Source: Rhynchopus euleeides (Eukaryota > Euglenozoa > Diplonemea > Diplonemida > Diplonemidae). From it: 64,000 nucleotides of DNA. Below are positions 7,101 through 17,830 of this stretch, one piece after another. The number at the start of each line of letters is the position of its first letter. Position 1 is the first letter of the stretch. The DNA is taken from assembly GCA_963210315.1 (NCBI GenBank), contig OY723305.1, forward strand, positions 1,550,001-1,614,000. Reading direction: 5' to 3'. The translations under genes and the position numbers were made by a program. The notes below the pieces were generated by a model. It had not been told where the DNA came from, searched no databases, and saw nothing but the letters and a program-made list of their open reading frames with translations.

Positions 7101-9848
7101 ATGGCCGGACCGATGCTCGACCCGGCCGCGATGGAGGATCTCGCAGTCGCAGGCGACCCCGCTGGCGACCTCGCAGGCGATCTCGGAGTCAGCTTCACTC
7201 AGGACAGTGAGAGCGATGACGAAGCTGCAGACCACGTGAGCCAAGCCATGACGCAGAGCATGACCCAGACCAGCAGGGCGATGCAGAACCCAACTGTGCT
7301 GAAGCGGGCAAAGCAGCTGCAGCCTGGGCAGATCTTCCTGCACAAGTGGCGGGATAACAGCCGGACGGTGCAGTGCTGGGTGGGGATGGTCGTCGGGAAC
7401 ACTGCCCCCAAGGAAGATTGCACGACCGTCAAGGTGCTCTACACCTGCGACCCCACCACGACCCTCGACCTCCCCATGGCTGTTGGTGTGGGAAGAACGC
7501 TGGAGCTGAAGATTCTCACTCGCGTGCACGGGCAGGGGGATTTCGACCGGCTCGCGGCTCAGCATCGCGAGAGCAGTCAGAGCCAGAGCCAGAGCCAGGG
7601 CCCGAGCCAGAACCAGAACCAGGGCCCGAGCCAGGTGGCTGATGACGTTCCCCTGAACTTTCATGCTGTGTGGGCGGAAGAAGTGGGTGACCCCCCGCCG
7701 ATGAAGAAGTCACGGGGGTCCGGGAGCAAGACATTAAACGGTTCCCAGTCGAGTGGCCTGGCGTTTCCCGGTGTGCTGCGGGAAGTGCTGGCCTACTTCA
7801 CGGCCGTCGTCATCATCATCACAGTCTGGGCCGGGGAGGTGTGTGGGCCCCTTCTGACGGGATATAACCCTGACACAGAGGTATGCAAATCCTGGACCTC
7901 CCCGATCGAGGGGGTAATCGACAAGGTGAAGTGCACTTTTTGCTCTGCCACCTTTCTCAAGGAGTGGATGACCAAAACCCTCGGCAAGCATTTTGAGAAC
8001 AAGCACGCGGCCCACTGGAGGGCACTCGCACAGAATGCTCCTGCGAGAGACAGTGGCCTGTGCAGTGAGAATGCAAGGACAACGTTCCTCCAGGATGTGC
8101 CAGTCCTCCACTCCCAAGACAGGCCACCGTTCGGGTACACTTTTGCAGAGAGGGTGGTTTATGCTCTTGCATTCCACAATATCCCTCTGGAAGTGCTCCG
8201 GTCGGATAGCCCGTTCCGGAGCATTCTTCCCCAAGAAATGCTTGCCGGTGCGAACCTTTTTCCCAGCACTGCACCATCCATCCAGCAATCCATGGCAAGT
8301 GATTGCCGCAAAGACGTGATCACGCATTTGAAGGGCAGGGACGTCTTTTTAATGCTTGACGGGGCCCGGGTGCGTCGGCGGAATTTTTTGGGTTTTGCAA
8401 TTTCCACGGGGACCGAAATGTTTTACTGGAAAAACGTGCACCTCACTGTTGCGAGCACGGCGGACACGATTCTGGGAGAAATGCAGACCGTGATCCAGGA
8501 ACTTCTCGATGAAGACATACGTGTCTTCAGCGTGGTTGCGGACAACGCGGCAGCCATGCAGCGTGCTCTTGAGGATCTGAGGGTTTTGCACATGGGGGAT
8601 GAAGAAGAAGGGGAGGAGGGGGAAGAGGGTAGCGGGGACGGGGACGGGGACGGGTACGAGGAGACAGATGAGCTTGACAGCACGGAAGCAGAGGATATGG
8701 TTGAAAGTGCAATGGATGGGCTTGTCAAAATGGGGATTTTGGTTTACCGTTGCAGTGCACACAGCATGCAACTGCTGATGAAGGACTTTACGGTGAAACT
8801 CGATCCAATCAAGGAGTGGAGAGAGGAACTGGGCAAGGTCGTCGATGACTACAGCACGCCCCAGAAACAGGAGAGTCTCCACACTGCACAGAGGGACAAT
8901 GGTTCCAGGCAGCCAGTCAGCCTGTCACGCATCTGTGAGGTCCGGTGGAACACCGTCTGGGATGCCGCAAATAGACTCGCCGCCCTCAAGGAGTACCTGC
9001 TCCCGAAAGACCGCAACAATGCGAAATTTTGGCGCATGAATGATTTTTTCGTCACGCTCGCTGGCCCCATTGCCAAGATGACGGACAAATTTCAGGGAGA
9101 CAGGTCGTCACTGTTTGACTTGGCAACCGGGGTGCATGACCTTGGGTCTCAGCTCAGAAACATCAGCAAGGAGGAGTTCATCCAGTCAGACAGCGAACTC
9201 AAGGGGCTTGCTGCTGAGCTGATGGCATTTTACGAGGAGAGGATGCAGACAAATTTTTCCTTCGATGGTTTGAAATTGTTCGACTTCCTCAACCCTTCCA
9301 AGTTGTCTCAAAACTGGTCTGTGGAAAAGATGCAGGAACACCACATTTGTCTCATGCACTACCTCCTCCCCTTTGCTGAGTGCAGGAACTACAGGGGGGT
9401 CAACGCTGCGGTTGACGAGGACGGCCAACCCATTGGAGTTGAGATGGGTGAGGAACCCGTGTTGGAGACCCTGCGCACCAGGATCGAGAGGGAGGTTGCC
9501 ACCTTCCTTCGCATGGGCCCTGTAAACACCCCATTCCGCATGTTTTGGGAGGGATACCATCAGGTCGCCGCAATGCCCATCCTGACTACCTTCTCCGTGG
9601 CTTTGGTGACCAGTGCACACACCGAAGCTGCGGTGGAACGGCACTTCAAGGAGCTCAACCGCGTGTTGACGAAGTACCGGGCCAGCCTGAAATCACACAG
9701 GGTAGACGACGCCCTTTTCTTGAAGATCAACCGTCGTGAGCTCCACCCGCGCGACCACCCGGCTTACTTCAGGAAGAAGCAAAAGCGCGAGAGCGCGCGT
9801 CGTTCCCATTCTGCCCCCCCTCCCCAATCACCAGCCTCAAAGAACTAA
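7101..9848 (+). CDS. hAT-superfamily transposase, apparently intact
   Basis: The ATG at 7101 is preferred over codons further upstream because those lie in a poly-Pro stretch that reflects the poly-C tract; it gives 915 residues. A C2H2 BED-type finger is seen at about 277-302 (KCTFC...HFENKH). The RNase H-like core has LMLDGARVRRRN (first Asp near 420), VVADNAAAMQRAL (second Asp near 481) and CSAHSMQLLMKDF. The C-terminal hAT dimerisation block reads FWEGYHQ...VTSAHTEAAVERHFKELN near 815-850, with the conserved ERHF. Low-complexity inserts are Gln/Ser-rich at about 155-180 and acidic at about 500-530. The frame is unbroken, so this copy may be young. Terminal repeats and 8-bp duplications were not found by eye. 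Confidence 0.88.
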   Translation: MAGPMLDPAAMEDLAVAGDPAGDLAGDLGVSFTQDSESDDEAADHVSQAMTQSMTQTSRAMQNPTVLKRAKQLQPGQIFLHKWRDNSRTVQCWVGMVVGNTAPKEDCTTVKVLYTCDPTTTLDLPMAVGVGRTLELKILTRVHGQGDFDRLAAQHRESSQSQSQSQGPSQNQNQGPSQVADDVPLNFHAVWAEEVGDPPPMKKSRGSGSKTLNGSQSSGLAFPGVLREVLAYFTAVVIIITVWAGEVCGPLLTGYNPDTEVCKSWTSPIEGVIDKVKCTFCSATFLKEWMTKTLGKHFENKHAAHWRALAQNAPARDSGLCSENARTTFLQDVPVLHSQDRPPFGYTFAERVVYALAFHNIPLEVLRSDSPFRSILPQEMLAGANLFPSTAPSIQQSMASDCRKDVITHLKGRDVFLMLDGARVRRRNFLGFAISTGTEMFYWKNVHLTVASTADTILGEMQTVIQELLDEDIRVFSVVADNAAAMQRALEDLRVLHMGDEEEGEEGEEGSGDGDGDGYEETDELDSTEAEDMVESAMDGLVKMGILVYRCSAHSMQLLMKDFTVKLDPIKEWREELGKVVDDYSTPQKQESLHTAQRDNGSRQPVSLSRICEVRWNTVWDAANRLAALKEYLLPKDRNNAKFWRMNDFFVTLAGPIAKMTDKFQGDRSSLFDLATGVHDLGSQLRNISKEEFIQSDSELKGLAAELMAFYEERMQTNFSFDGLKLFDFLNPSKLSQNWSVEKMQEHHICLMHYLLPFAECRNYRGVNAAVDEDGQPIGVEMGEEPVLETLRTRIEREVATFLRMGPVNTPFRMFWEGYHQVAAMPILTTFSVALVTSAHTEAAVERHFKELNRVLTKYRASLKSHRVDDALFLKINRRELHPRDHPAYFRKKQKRESARRSHSAPPPQSPASKN

Positions 9849-10526
9849 TGCGGCAAGAGTGCCGACATGAGAGGGAAGAGAGGGGGGGGGTTGTTCTGGT
9901 TATATGTTAACGTTCAGTTGCGACTCACCTTTGTTCCGTATCTGTTTTCGCAGTCAAATCAAAGAAACAAGCCGCGTCCCGTCCGAAACGACGTTAAACT
10001 ACCTGTCCCTGACACAACAGCACGGCGGGGGTTGGGAGGGTGTGCGTGTGTGTCACTGTGTGTGGGTACTGCAGGCGGCGGAGGTCAGGGCCACTCACGG
10101 CACAAAAAAAAAACAAAAAAAAACACGTCCTGGGCACGACGTTAAACTGCCTAATCTAAAAGAGGCGCCACGGTGCCCACAAAAAAAACAAAAAAAACAA
10201 AAAAAAAAGATCTGCCGAAAAAAATCACCAGGGCAGCACCAAAAAAATGTTAAAAAAATCAAACGTGCCGCTGGCACGACCAAAAAAAACAAAAAAACAA
10301 ACAAAAAAAACCACCACACCTAACCAGTGTGACAAAAAAAATAAAAAATACAAAAAACCCGGGGGTGGTTCCCCGGGGCAAGGTGACAGTGTAGGGCTAC
10401 AGGCGAGTGGGCTGTCATCTTGTTACATAAAAAAAACAAAAACCCACAACGCGCCATTCCGGTACCTCTTGGGTGGTGTGGAAATCCGGCAACGCCCCCC
10501 TCCCAACCTTTAGTATGTAGTGACAA
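9849..10526. other. Gene-free A-rich tract
   Basis: Between 10100 and 10330 the plus strand consists of A runs of 6-9 broken by single C or by short words such as CACGACGTTAAAC (also near 9990). It resembles decayed poly-A tails or expanded A-rich microsatellite. Lys/Asn-rich open frames here are products of composition and not called. Confidence 0.6.
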
Positions 10527-10985
10527 AAAGGTGGACTGTCGCTACACCTTCTCTGTAAGACCCAAATTTTTTTCCGCCTGCGGCGGGCTGTCCCCCCCGC
10601 CCCCCACCCACCCCCCCCCGGACACGCACGAAAAGTGCGCGGCCGCAGGCATGATCTCCCGAGAAAGTCGACTTTCGGCACACCTTCTAAATAACACCCC
10701 AAATTTTTTTTCGCCTGCGGCGGGCTGACCCCCCCGCCCCCGCCACACTCGCACGTAAAGTGCGCGGCCTCAGGTACATTCTCCCGAAAAAAGTCGATTT
10801 TCGGTAAACCTTAACAAAAAAGGCCCAAAAATTTCCGGCGCCTGCGGCGGGCTCCCCCTCCCCCCCCCCGCGCACGCGCACGTAAAGTGCGCGGCCCTGC
10901 ACGTCTTCTCCCGGAAAAAGTCGATTTTCGGTACACCTTAACAAAAAAGGCCCAAAAAAATTTTCACCTCCGGCGGGGTTGGGGG
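10527..10985. repeat. Tandem repeat of about 127 bp, 3.5 copies
   Basis: The word CGGCGGGCT recurs at about 10581, 10718, 10845 and (variant) 10971, giving periods of 137, 127 and 126. Each unit carries CCCAAAAATTT before the GC-rich word, then poly-C, an AAAGTGCGCGGCC word, and AAAGTCGATTTTCGG. A lone relative is at 6841-6871. Confidence 0.8.
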
Positions 10986-11045
10986 GCAGAGCCCCCCAAA
11001 CCCCCGGCGCCGGGGCGGCGCCTACTCGGCTTCGCCTCTCTTCGC

Positions 11046-12104
11046 GAAGTCTCGGTAATCCGACGACTTTGCGAAATCGAGGCTCATCCGAGGTGAAAAA
11101 TCACGAAAAATCGCATTGTCTTTTTCCCGTACAAAAACATGAAAAACCAAGTGTCACCCAATGGAAAATCTATTTTTTGACTTTTTTGTGGAATCGGATT
11201 CCATTCGGTTTTTCGATTCCGGAATCGGATTCTCGATTCCAGGAATCCGATTCCCTGCAGCCCATGGGGTGGATTTCGGTCGCCCACCAAAAATCCATTT
11301 TATGGCCCAGATTCGCGAAAAAAATACAACTAAAAAAACGCAAGCAGAAAAATGACTACCTAATTTGGCTCGCGGAATCCACGATGGCCATTATTTCGCA
11401 CTGAATCGTCAATCTAAGCATGTTCCTGCCCTCATTTCGCCAGACCCCATTCACTGCTCAGCAAGAAGTCTCGGTAATCCGACGACTTTGCGAAATCGAG
11501 GCTCATCCGAGGTGAAAAATCACGAAAAATCGCATTGTCTTTTTCCCGTACAAAAACATGAAAAACCAAGTGTCACCCAATGGAAAATCTATTTTTTGAC
11601 TTTTTTGTGGAATCGGATTCCATTCGGTTTTTCGATTCCGGAATCGGATTCTCGATTCCAGGAATCCGATTCCCTGCAGCCCATGGGGTGGATTTCGGTC
11701 GCCCACCAAAAATCCATTTTATGGCCCAGATTCGCGAAAAAAATACAACTAAAAAAACGCAAGCAGAAAAATGACTACCTAATTTGGCTCGCGGAATCCA
11801 CGATGGCCATTATTTCGCACTGAATCGTCAATCTAAGCATGTTCCTGCCCTCATTTCGCCAGACCCCATTCACTGCTCAGCAAGAAGTCTCGGTAATCCG
11901 ACGACTTTGCGAAATCGAGGCTCATCCGAGGTGAAAAATCACGAAAAATCGCATTGTCTTTTTCCCGTACAAAAACATGAAAAACCAAGTGTCACCCAAT
12001 GGAAAATCTATTTTTTGACTTTTTTGTGGAATCGGATTCCATTCGGTTTTTCGATTCCGGAATCGGATTCTCGATTCCAGGAATCCGATTCCCTGCAGCC
12101 CATG
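11046..12104. repeat. 419-bp tandem repeat, about 2.5 copies
   Basis: Units begin GAAGTCTCGGTAATCCGACG at 11046, 11465 and 11884; the third stops at about 12104 after the word CTGCAGCCCATG. Copies look essentially identical, so the amplification is recent. Each unit holds a GATTCC/GGAATC palindrome cluster like that at 5990-6260. Open frames repeated in each copy (60-150 residues) are not protein-like. Confidence 0.9.
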
Positions 12105-12243
12105 ATATCACTCCAGGGGGCCACTCCGTGATGTCAAAAAATTGGAAAACTGGTGCCCCTGACGACCCCATATTGCGTAGTTTGTGCGTAGTGAAAAGGG
12201 GGGGGGGGTCTCATTTTTTGATTTACTCAGCCATTCTCTGTCT

Positions 12244-12848
12244 CTATGCCGGGACCCCAAACGCAAGGAGTTCTTGCTGTTCCGGGGTCAGTGAGGGTGC
12301 AGGCGCTTCAGGTGCTGCAGGTGCTGCAGGTTCTTCAGGTGCTGCAGCGCTGGCAGCCTTCGGTGCGGGTTTCGACGCAGTCTTTGCAGGTCTCTTTGGG
12401 GGTGCCCTTTGGCGCGGTGCCTGCTTCAGCTCGTCGGGTGGAAGCATCAACGCATCATTAAGCGGTGCCTGCTTCAGCTCCTCCGGGTGGAAGCGTCAAT
12501 GCATCATTAAGGAAGAAGGAAGCACAGTTGCTACGCTTTTTTGCAGCTGCAGGAAACGACACCATACCCAACAACAATCCCCAGACCGTCGAGGGAGAGT
12601 GGGCGCCTGGATCCCGTGACACAGATCTCTAGTGCCGTTGTGATCCCCTCGGATAACGTCTCCTGGACGTTGTCAGCGGAGGTTGCCTGTGTGGCGGTGA
12701 CCTCCGTATACCCCGCGGGATCCAGTGCCAGTAGCGCCTTCTTCAGCTTTTCGTCGACCCCTCGGCCGACGCTCTCCTTGATGTCAAGGGCCACCTTCAG
12801 GGTGGCACCTCGCATCGCCCTGAAGGCTGTGATCGTATCATCATTCAC
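12244..12848 (-). pseudogene. Unrecognised gene fragment with Ala/Pro-rich C-terminus
   Basis: On the minus strand an open stretch from 12848 to 12531 reads like a short protein (MNDDTITAFRAMRGATLKVA at its start). Further on, 12470 to 12244 reads as an Ala/Pro/Lys-rich tail ending PSLTPEQQELLAFGVPA and a stop. Between them a ~48-bp direct duplication (LNDALxLPPxELKQAP) has one copy out of frame with the other by one base. Either an intron joins the two open stretches or the gene is decayed. Family unknown. It lies among repeats, so it may be part of an old mobile element. Confidence 0.35.
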
Positions 12849-13780
12849 AATCTCGAGGGTGTTCTACGCGGCTCCTGGAACTCACTTCCTTCTCAGGTGT
12901 TTCTGGGCATGGGGCAACCTTGCCCAGGTGTTTCTGGAGTCCCGCCCCACATGTCGTGCGTTCTTTCGTACGGTGTATAGTGAGTTCTGGTAGGGTGGAC
13001 GACTCGCCCAACTTTTCAGCTAAGCTACTGTGACAAAAAATATTGGCTTCAAAAAAAGAAATTCCTGGGTTTCTCGGCCACTTTTGAGGTAATTGCGCGA
13101 CAGTCCTGAAGTTGGGAACCCCAAATGTGGAAAAGCAACACCGAAAACTCGATTTTCGGGCCCCACACTGTAGACACAATGTGAATTTTCGGGGGTACCT
13201 GGGACCCCCCGTGTTTAAGTCCCCCCCCTGGAGGCGACTTTCGGCCAGGGGGGGGCTTAAACACGGGGGTGGCACGGTGGAGACCAAGAAGACCTCTTCC
13301 GCTTCCGTCGTATGGGGGTGATTCCGGTCCGGATGGACTTTTGGCACCCCACTTTACGACTCTGACAGCACCTGGAGGGCACCAGGTGGCCTAGCGGCCA
13401 CCTGATGACCCTCCAGACCAGCCCACTCCCGTGTTTAGGTCCACCTGTGCTTAAGTCCCCCCTGGGGGGACTTTTACACGGGTGGTCCCAGGTACGAGCA
13501 GTGATCTCGTGCCAGGGCTGGCATGGCCCGACCTCAACATTTTCCCATCACATGTTGTGGAGAGGCCAGACTATCTTCAGTAGACTTTGGGTTTTTGAGT
13601 TCGGCCGGGTGAAAATGCGGCGCAGCGTGCGAAAATCCAACGCCACCACGAGAGGCAGGTGGATGAAGCTTGATGACTCAGTCGCGCCGAATCGTACCCA
13701 AGTGAAGGACTATCCCCTGGAATGCGACACAGCACCAACCGGTGTGAGACGTGCCTTCAAAATCCTGAAGGATGTTCACC
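12849..13780. other. Gene-free stretch with a poly-C/poly-G hairpin
   Basis: At about 13203-13228 the segment CCCCCCGTGTTTAAGTCCCC is mirrored at 13241-13266 as an inverted repeat with a 13-base loop, and a weaker relative sits at 13429-13478. A plus-strand open frame at 13405-13830 runs into the following satellite; part of it (around 13600-13770) reads somewhat like protein but matches nothing recognised. Confidence 0.5.
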
Positions 13781-15690
13781 GACCAATAAAGCGACCAGAT
13801 GGCGGTCCCAAATTTGGGACCGACCCATAAAGCGACCAGATGGTGGTCTCAAATTTGGGACCGACCGATAAAGCGACCAGATGGTGGTCCCAAATATGGG
13901 ACCGACCGAAAAATTGACCAGAGGGCGGTCCCAAATTTGGGACCGACCGAGAAAGCGACCAGATGGTGGTCCCACAATTGGGACCGACCAAAAAAGCGAC
14001 CAGATGGCGGTCCCAAAATTGGGACCGACCGAGAAAGCGACCAGATGGTGGTCCCAAATTTGGGACCGACCCATAAAGCGACCAGATGGCGGTCCCAATT
14101 TGGGACCGACCGAGAAAGCGACCAGATGGTGGTCCCAAATTTGGGACCGACCAATAAAGCGACCAGATGGTGGTCCCACAATTGGGACCGACCAAAAAAG
14201 CGACCAGATGGCGGTCCCAAAATTGGGACCGACCGAGAAAGCGACCAGATGGCGGTCCCAAATTTGGGACCGACCGAAAAATTGACCAGATGGCGGTCCC
14301 AAATTTGGGACCGACCGAGAAAGCGACCAGATGGTGGTCCCAAATTTGGGACCGCCATCTGGTCGCTTTGTGGGTCGGTCCCAAATTTGGGACCACCATC
14401 TGGTCGCTTTATTGGTCGGTCCCAAATTTGGGACCACCATCTGGTCGCTTTAGGGGTCGGTCCCAAATTTGGGACCGCCATCTGGTCGCTTTGTTGGTCG
14501 GTCCCAAATTTGGGACCACCATCTGGTCGCTTCGTTGGTCGGTCCCAAATTTGGGACCGCCATCTGGTCGCTTTGTTGGTCGGTCCCAAATTTGGGACCG
14601 CCATCTGGTCGCTTTATTGGTCGGTCCCAAATTTGGGACCGCCATCTGGTCGCTTTGTGGGTCGGTCCCAAATTTGGGACCACCATCTGGTCGCTTTATT
14701 GGTCGGTCCCAAATTTGGGACCACCATCTGGTCGCTTTAGGGGTCGGTCCCAAATTTGGGACCGCCATCTGGTCGCTTTGTTGGTCGGTCCCAAATTTGG
14801 GACCACCATCTGGTCGCTTCGTTGGTCGGTCCCAAATTTGGGACCGCCATCTGGTCGCTTTGTGGGTCGGTCCCAAATTTGGGACCACCATCTGGTCGCT
14901 TTAGGGGTCGGTCCCAAATTTGGGACCGCCATCGGGTCAATTTTTCGGTCGGTCCCAAATTTGGGACCGCCATCTGGTCGCTTTCTCGGTCGGTCCCAAA
15001 TTTGGGACCACCATCTGGTCGCTTTGTTGGTCGGTCCCAAATTTGGGACCGCCATCTGGTCGCTTTGTTGGTCGGTCCCAAATTTGGGACCACCATCTGG
15101 TCGCTTTACGGGTCGGTCCCAAATTTGGGACCGCCATCTGGCCAATTTTTCGGTCGGTCCCAAATTTGGGACCACCATCTGGTCGCTTTCTCGGTCGGTC
15201 CCAAATTTGGGACCGCCATCTGGTCGCTTTGTTGGTCGGTCCCAAATTTGGGACCACCATCTGGTCGCTTTGTTGGTCGGTCCCAAATTTGGGACCGCCA
15301 TCTGGTCGCTTTGTTGGTCGGTCCCAAATTTGGGACCACCATCTGGTCGCTTTATGGGTCGGTCCCAAAATTGGGACCACCATCTGGTCGCTTTACGGGT
15401 CGGTCCCAAATTTGGGACCGCCATCTGGTCAATTTTTCGGTCGGTCCCAAATTTGGGACCACCATCTGGTCGCTTTATGGGTCGGTCCCAAAATTGGGAC
15501 CACCATCTGGTCGCTTTACGGGTCGGTCCCAAATTTGGGACCGCCATCTGGTCAATTTTTCGGTCGGTCCCAAAATTGGGACCACCATCTGGTCGCTTTG
15601 TTGGTCGGTCCCAAATTTGGGACCGCCATCTGGTCGCTTTGTTAGTCGGTCCCTAATTTGGGACCACCATCTGGTCCATTTTTCGGTGGG
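13781..15690. repeat. 41-bp satellite with an orientation switch near 14350
   Basis: The unit contains the 18-base palindrome GGTCCCAAATTTGGGACC followed by GCCATCTGGTCGCTTT and a variable spacer. About 14 units run in one orientation from 13781, then the orientation flips near 14350 and about 33 units run the other way. Blocks of seven units (287 bp; for example 14364 and 14651) and three units (123 bp; around 15350 and 15473) are re-duplicated. As 41 is not a multiple of three, all frames cycle and long stop-free frames appear on both strands; none is a gene. Confidence 0.95.
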
Positions 15691-16314
15691 TCCCAAGTTT
15701 GGGATGAGGAACTCCGTGGGCACCATTGGTCGCCCTTCGGTCGCCACCTGTTCAGACCCCTTTTCAGGGGATTTGAGCCCCAGAGAGACCTCCTGGACCG
15801 GTTTTCTGGTGTTTTATGCTCTTCCCGACCCTGTCCTGGCCCACAATGTGGTCTGGAGCGAGGTTCTGCTGATTTCCGCCTGATGCGGACCCTCCTTTGG
15901 GGTCCTCCATTTATTTTGCGTCTGACCGTCGCCTTCCCCACCTAGTTCACGAGGGCAAGGTGAAAAACCGTTTTTTAACCCCAAAAATGGCATTTCCCGG
16001 GTGGCGACCTCTGGCGACCTCTGAAAAATGTGCCCAAAAAGTGATTTTTGGGACCTTGCGGACCTCGAAAACACAAAGGGAAAAAAAATATTTTTTGTCA
16101 CACCCCCTCTTGGGGCGGTACGCCAGTCTAGTTCTGGCAATAATTTTTTGCTCGGTCAGCGCAGTGCCTCCAGTCCTGTCTCAGTAGCCACACAGAAAGG
16201 GGGACCAAAAAAAACTGGGGGGGGACCAAAAAGCGAGACCCCCCCCCAGATTGCGTAGTTTGTGCGTAGTGAAAAAGGGGTAAATCAGGGGCACCAAAAA
16301 CGTTTTCTCCTAAA
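15691..16314. other. Gene-free stretch between satellite and MITE 2
   Basis: No protein-like frame. The word ATTGCGTAGTTTGTGCGTAG at 16250-16269 is repeated at about 12172-12191, marking a dispersed repeat of unknown kind. Confidence 0.5.
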
Positions 16315-16423
16315 GGGGGCCCTCGCTACCAAGTGTGACTGAGTGAGAAAAAGTGAGAAGTCAGCCATGTTTGGCTGACAACTGACGACTCGTGACTCAC
16401 AGTGACTCGTAGCGAGGGCCCCC
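16315..16423. mobile_element. MITE copy 2, GGGGGCC-ended family
   Basis: Starts GGGGGCCCTCGCTACC and ends with the inverse, GTAGCGAGGGCCCCC; shares the left-core words with copies 1 and 3 but differs in the middle (AAGTCAGCCATGTTTGGCTG). Flanks are AAA on both sides, a 3-bp duplication, though in an A-rich context. Confidence 0.82.
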
Positions 16424-17106
16424 AAAATAACGCGTTATTTTTCCGTTATTTTCATGAAAACTTGCGTTATTCGGACAATTTTGCGGGCGGATGGTGTAGT
16501 TTTTGGTGGAGATGGCTCCAGAATACCCCCCTGGGACCATTTTTTGGATAATAACGCACGGACATGTCGAGTTTCGTGAAAAAATCATGTTTTTTGGCTT
16601 TTTCAAGGCAAATACTGCAGAAACCCCTGCAACCTTGCAGCATCCAATGTTCCTGGAGTGAAATTTGGAGTGAAAATCACTCCAAAATCACTCAGTGTGG
16701 ACGCAGAAGTGAATCCTTCAGGAATACACCCGCACACCTCACATTGGCGGTGTATAAGCCACCTGATATTTTTACTCGTTACGAGCGACGAAGTAGCGCG
16801 AAGTAGCGACGTGCCCATTTTTTCCCGGTCCGTTCTAAAATAGTTACGTTCCAAAAGTCCGTTTACTGGTGCTGTCAAAAACGCTTCGCACAATATACGC
16901 ACGAACTACCCAAAGTACGCTCGGGCTACGCACGAAGTACGCAGGAACTACGCAATTTGAACTTTCTTGCACCCCCCAGTCATTATTTGCACGCACTCCA
17001 GGTCCCATATTTGCACCAGTGCAAATATGAGACCTGGAGTGCAAATATGAGGAATTTCCGAGTTCGTCGTGATGTGCAAAACATGACTGGGTTGTGCAAG
17101 AAACCA
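16424..17106. other. Gene-free stretch with a 50-bp hairpin
   Basis: GCACTCCAGGTC...TTTGCAC at 16993-17016 pairs with GTGCAAATATGAGACCTGG... at 17019-17042 with a two-base loop. The GCACTCCAGGTC word is the same as in the palindromic array at 5534-5700. A run of TACGCACGAACTAC-like words lies at 16885-16950. No coding signal. Confidence 0.55.
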
Positions 17107-17163
17107 TTAGAGGAGGGACCGTTCAGCAAATTTTGCTGGGATCAAAAAGCAACAACAAATACT

Positions 17164-17272
17164 GGGGGCCTTCGCTACCAAGTGTGACTGAGTGAGAAAA
17201 AGTGAGCCACGGCGCACTTCCCCTCACTGGCTGACGAGCAGTGACGAGTAGTGACTGGTAGCGAGGGCCCCC
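17164..17272. mobile_element. MITE copy 3, with an empty site elsewhere in the window
   Basis: Ends GGGGGCCTTCGCTACC and GGTAGCGAGGGCCCCC; core close to copy 1 (both contain CACTTCCCCTCACTG). Flanks are AAATACT to the left and ACTTGGAG to the right. The inverted paralogue at 34905-35005 reads AAATACTTGGAG at the same point without the element, showing that exactly ACT was duplicated on insertion. Confidence 0.93.
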
Positions 17273-17830
17273 ACTTGGAGACAATGCGATTTTCGAAGAA
17301 AAGGTGGTAGTCACTTCTCAGCAAGGAACCCAAACGAGAAAGCAGAGACACAACACTGCCAGCCCAGAAGCCTCAAACCTAGTCTTCTCGCAAGTGGCAA
17401 ACGGGGACCAGCAGGCGTCCACACGGCCGCGAGGAGCAGCTGTCACGAACGTAAGCTCACAGGCGAGGGCGGCGGACGCAGGGAGCCGGGAGGCGGAGGT
17501 GAGATACGATTCGACCTCGAAAGCGGTACGGACACGGCCACGGGGACAGAACCTCCAAAGCCGCACAGTCGTGTCTGACGTCCATGGGCAGGAACGTACT
17601 GTCAGGGGGGGCGAGGGATACAGGGGCACCGGGGCTGTGGCGCAGGGGCGACGGACACGGGTATCAAACAGACGACGGCCAACAAGGACAGAAGCTCACA
17701 AAACCACCTGCGTGCCCGGCTTCCATTCCAGAACATCGGGAAACGCGACGGGCAGGACGCCGAAGGTAGGGTCCAGAGTAGGGGGTGCAGTGGCGCGGGG
17801 GGGGGGGGGCGCGGGGGGTCGCGGGGGGGC

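Noticed and set aside
13405-13830. 141-residue frame preceding the 41-bp array
   Set aside because: Part reads somewhat like protein but no motif, no start context and it runs into satellite.
13757-15883. Overlapping frames of 200-395 residues on both strands in the 41-bp array
   Set aside because: Same cause: stop-free repeat translated in every register.
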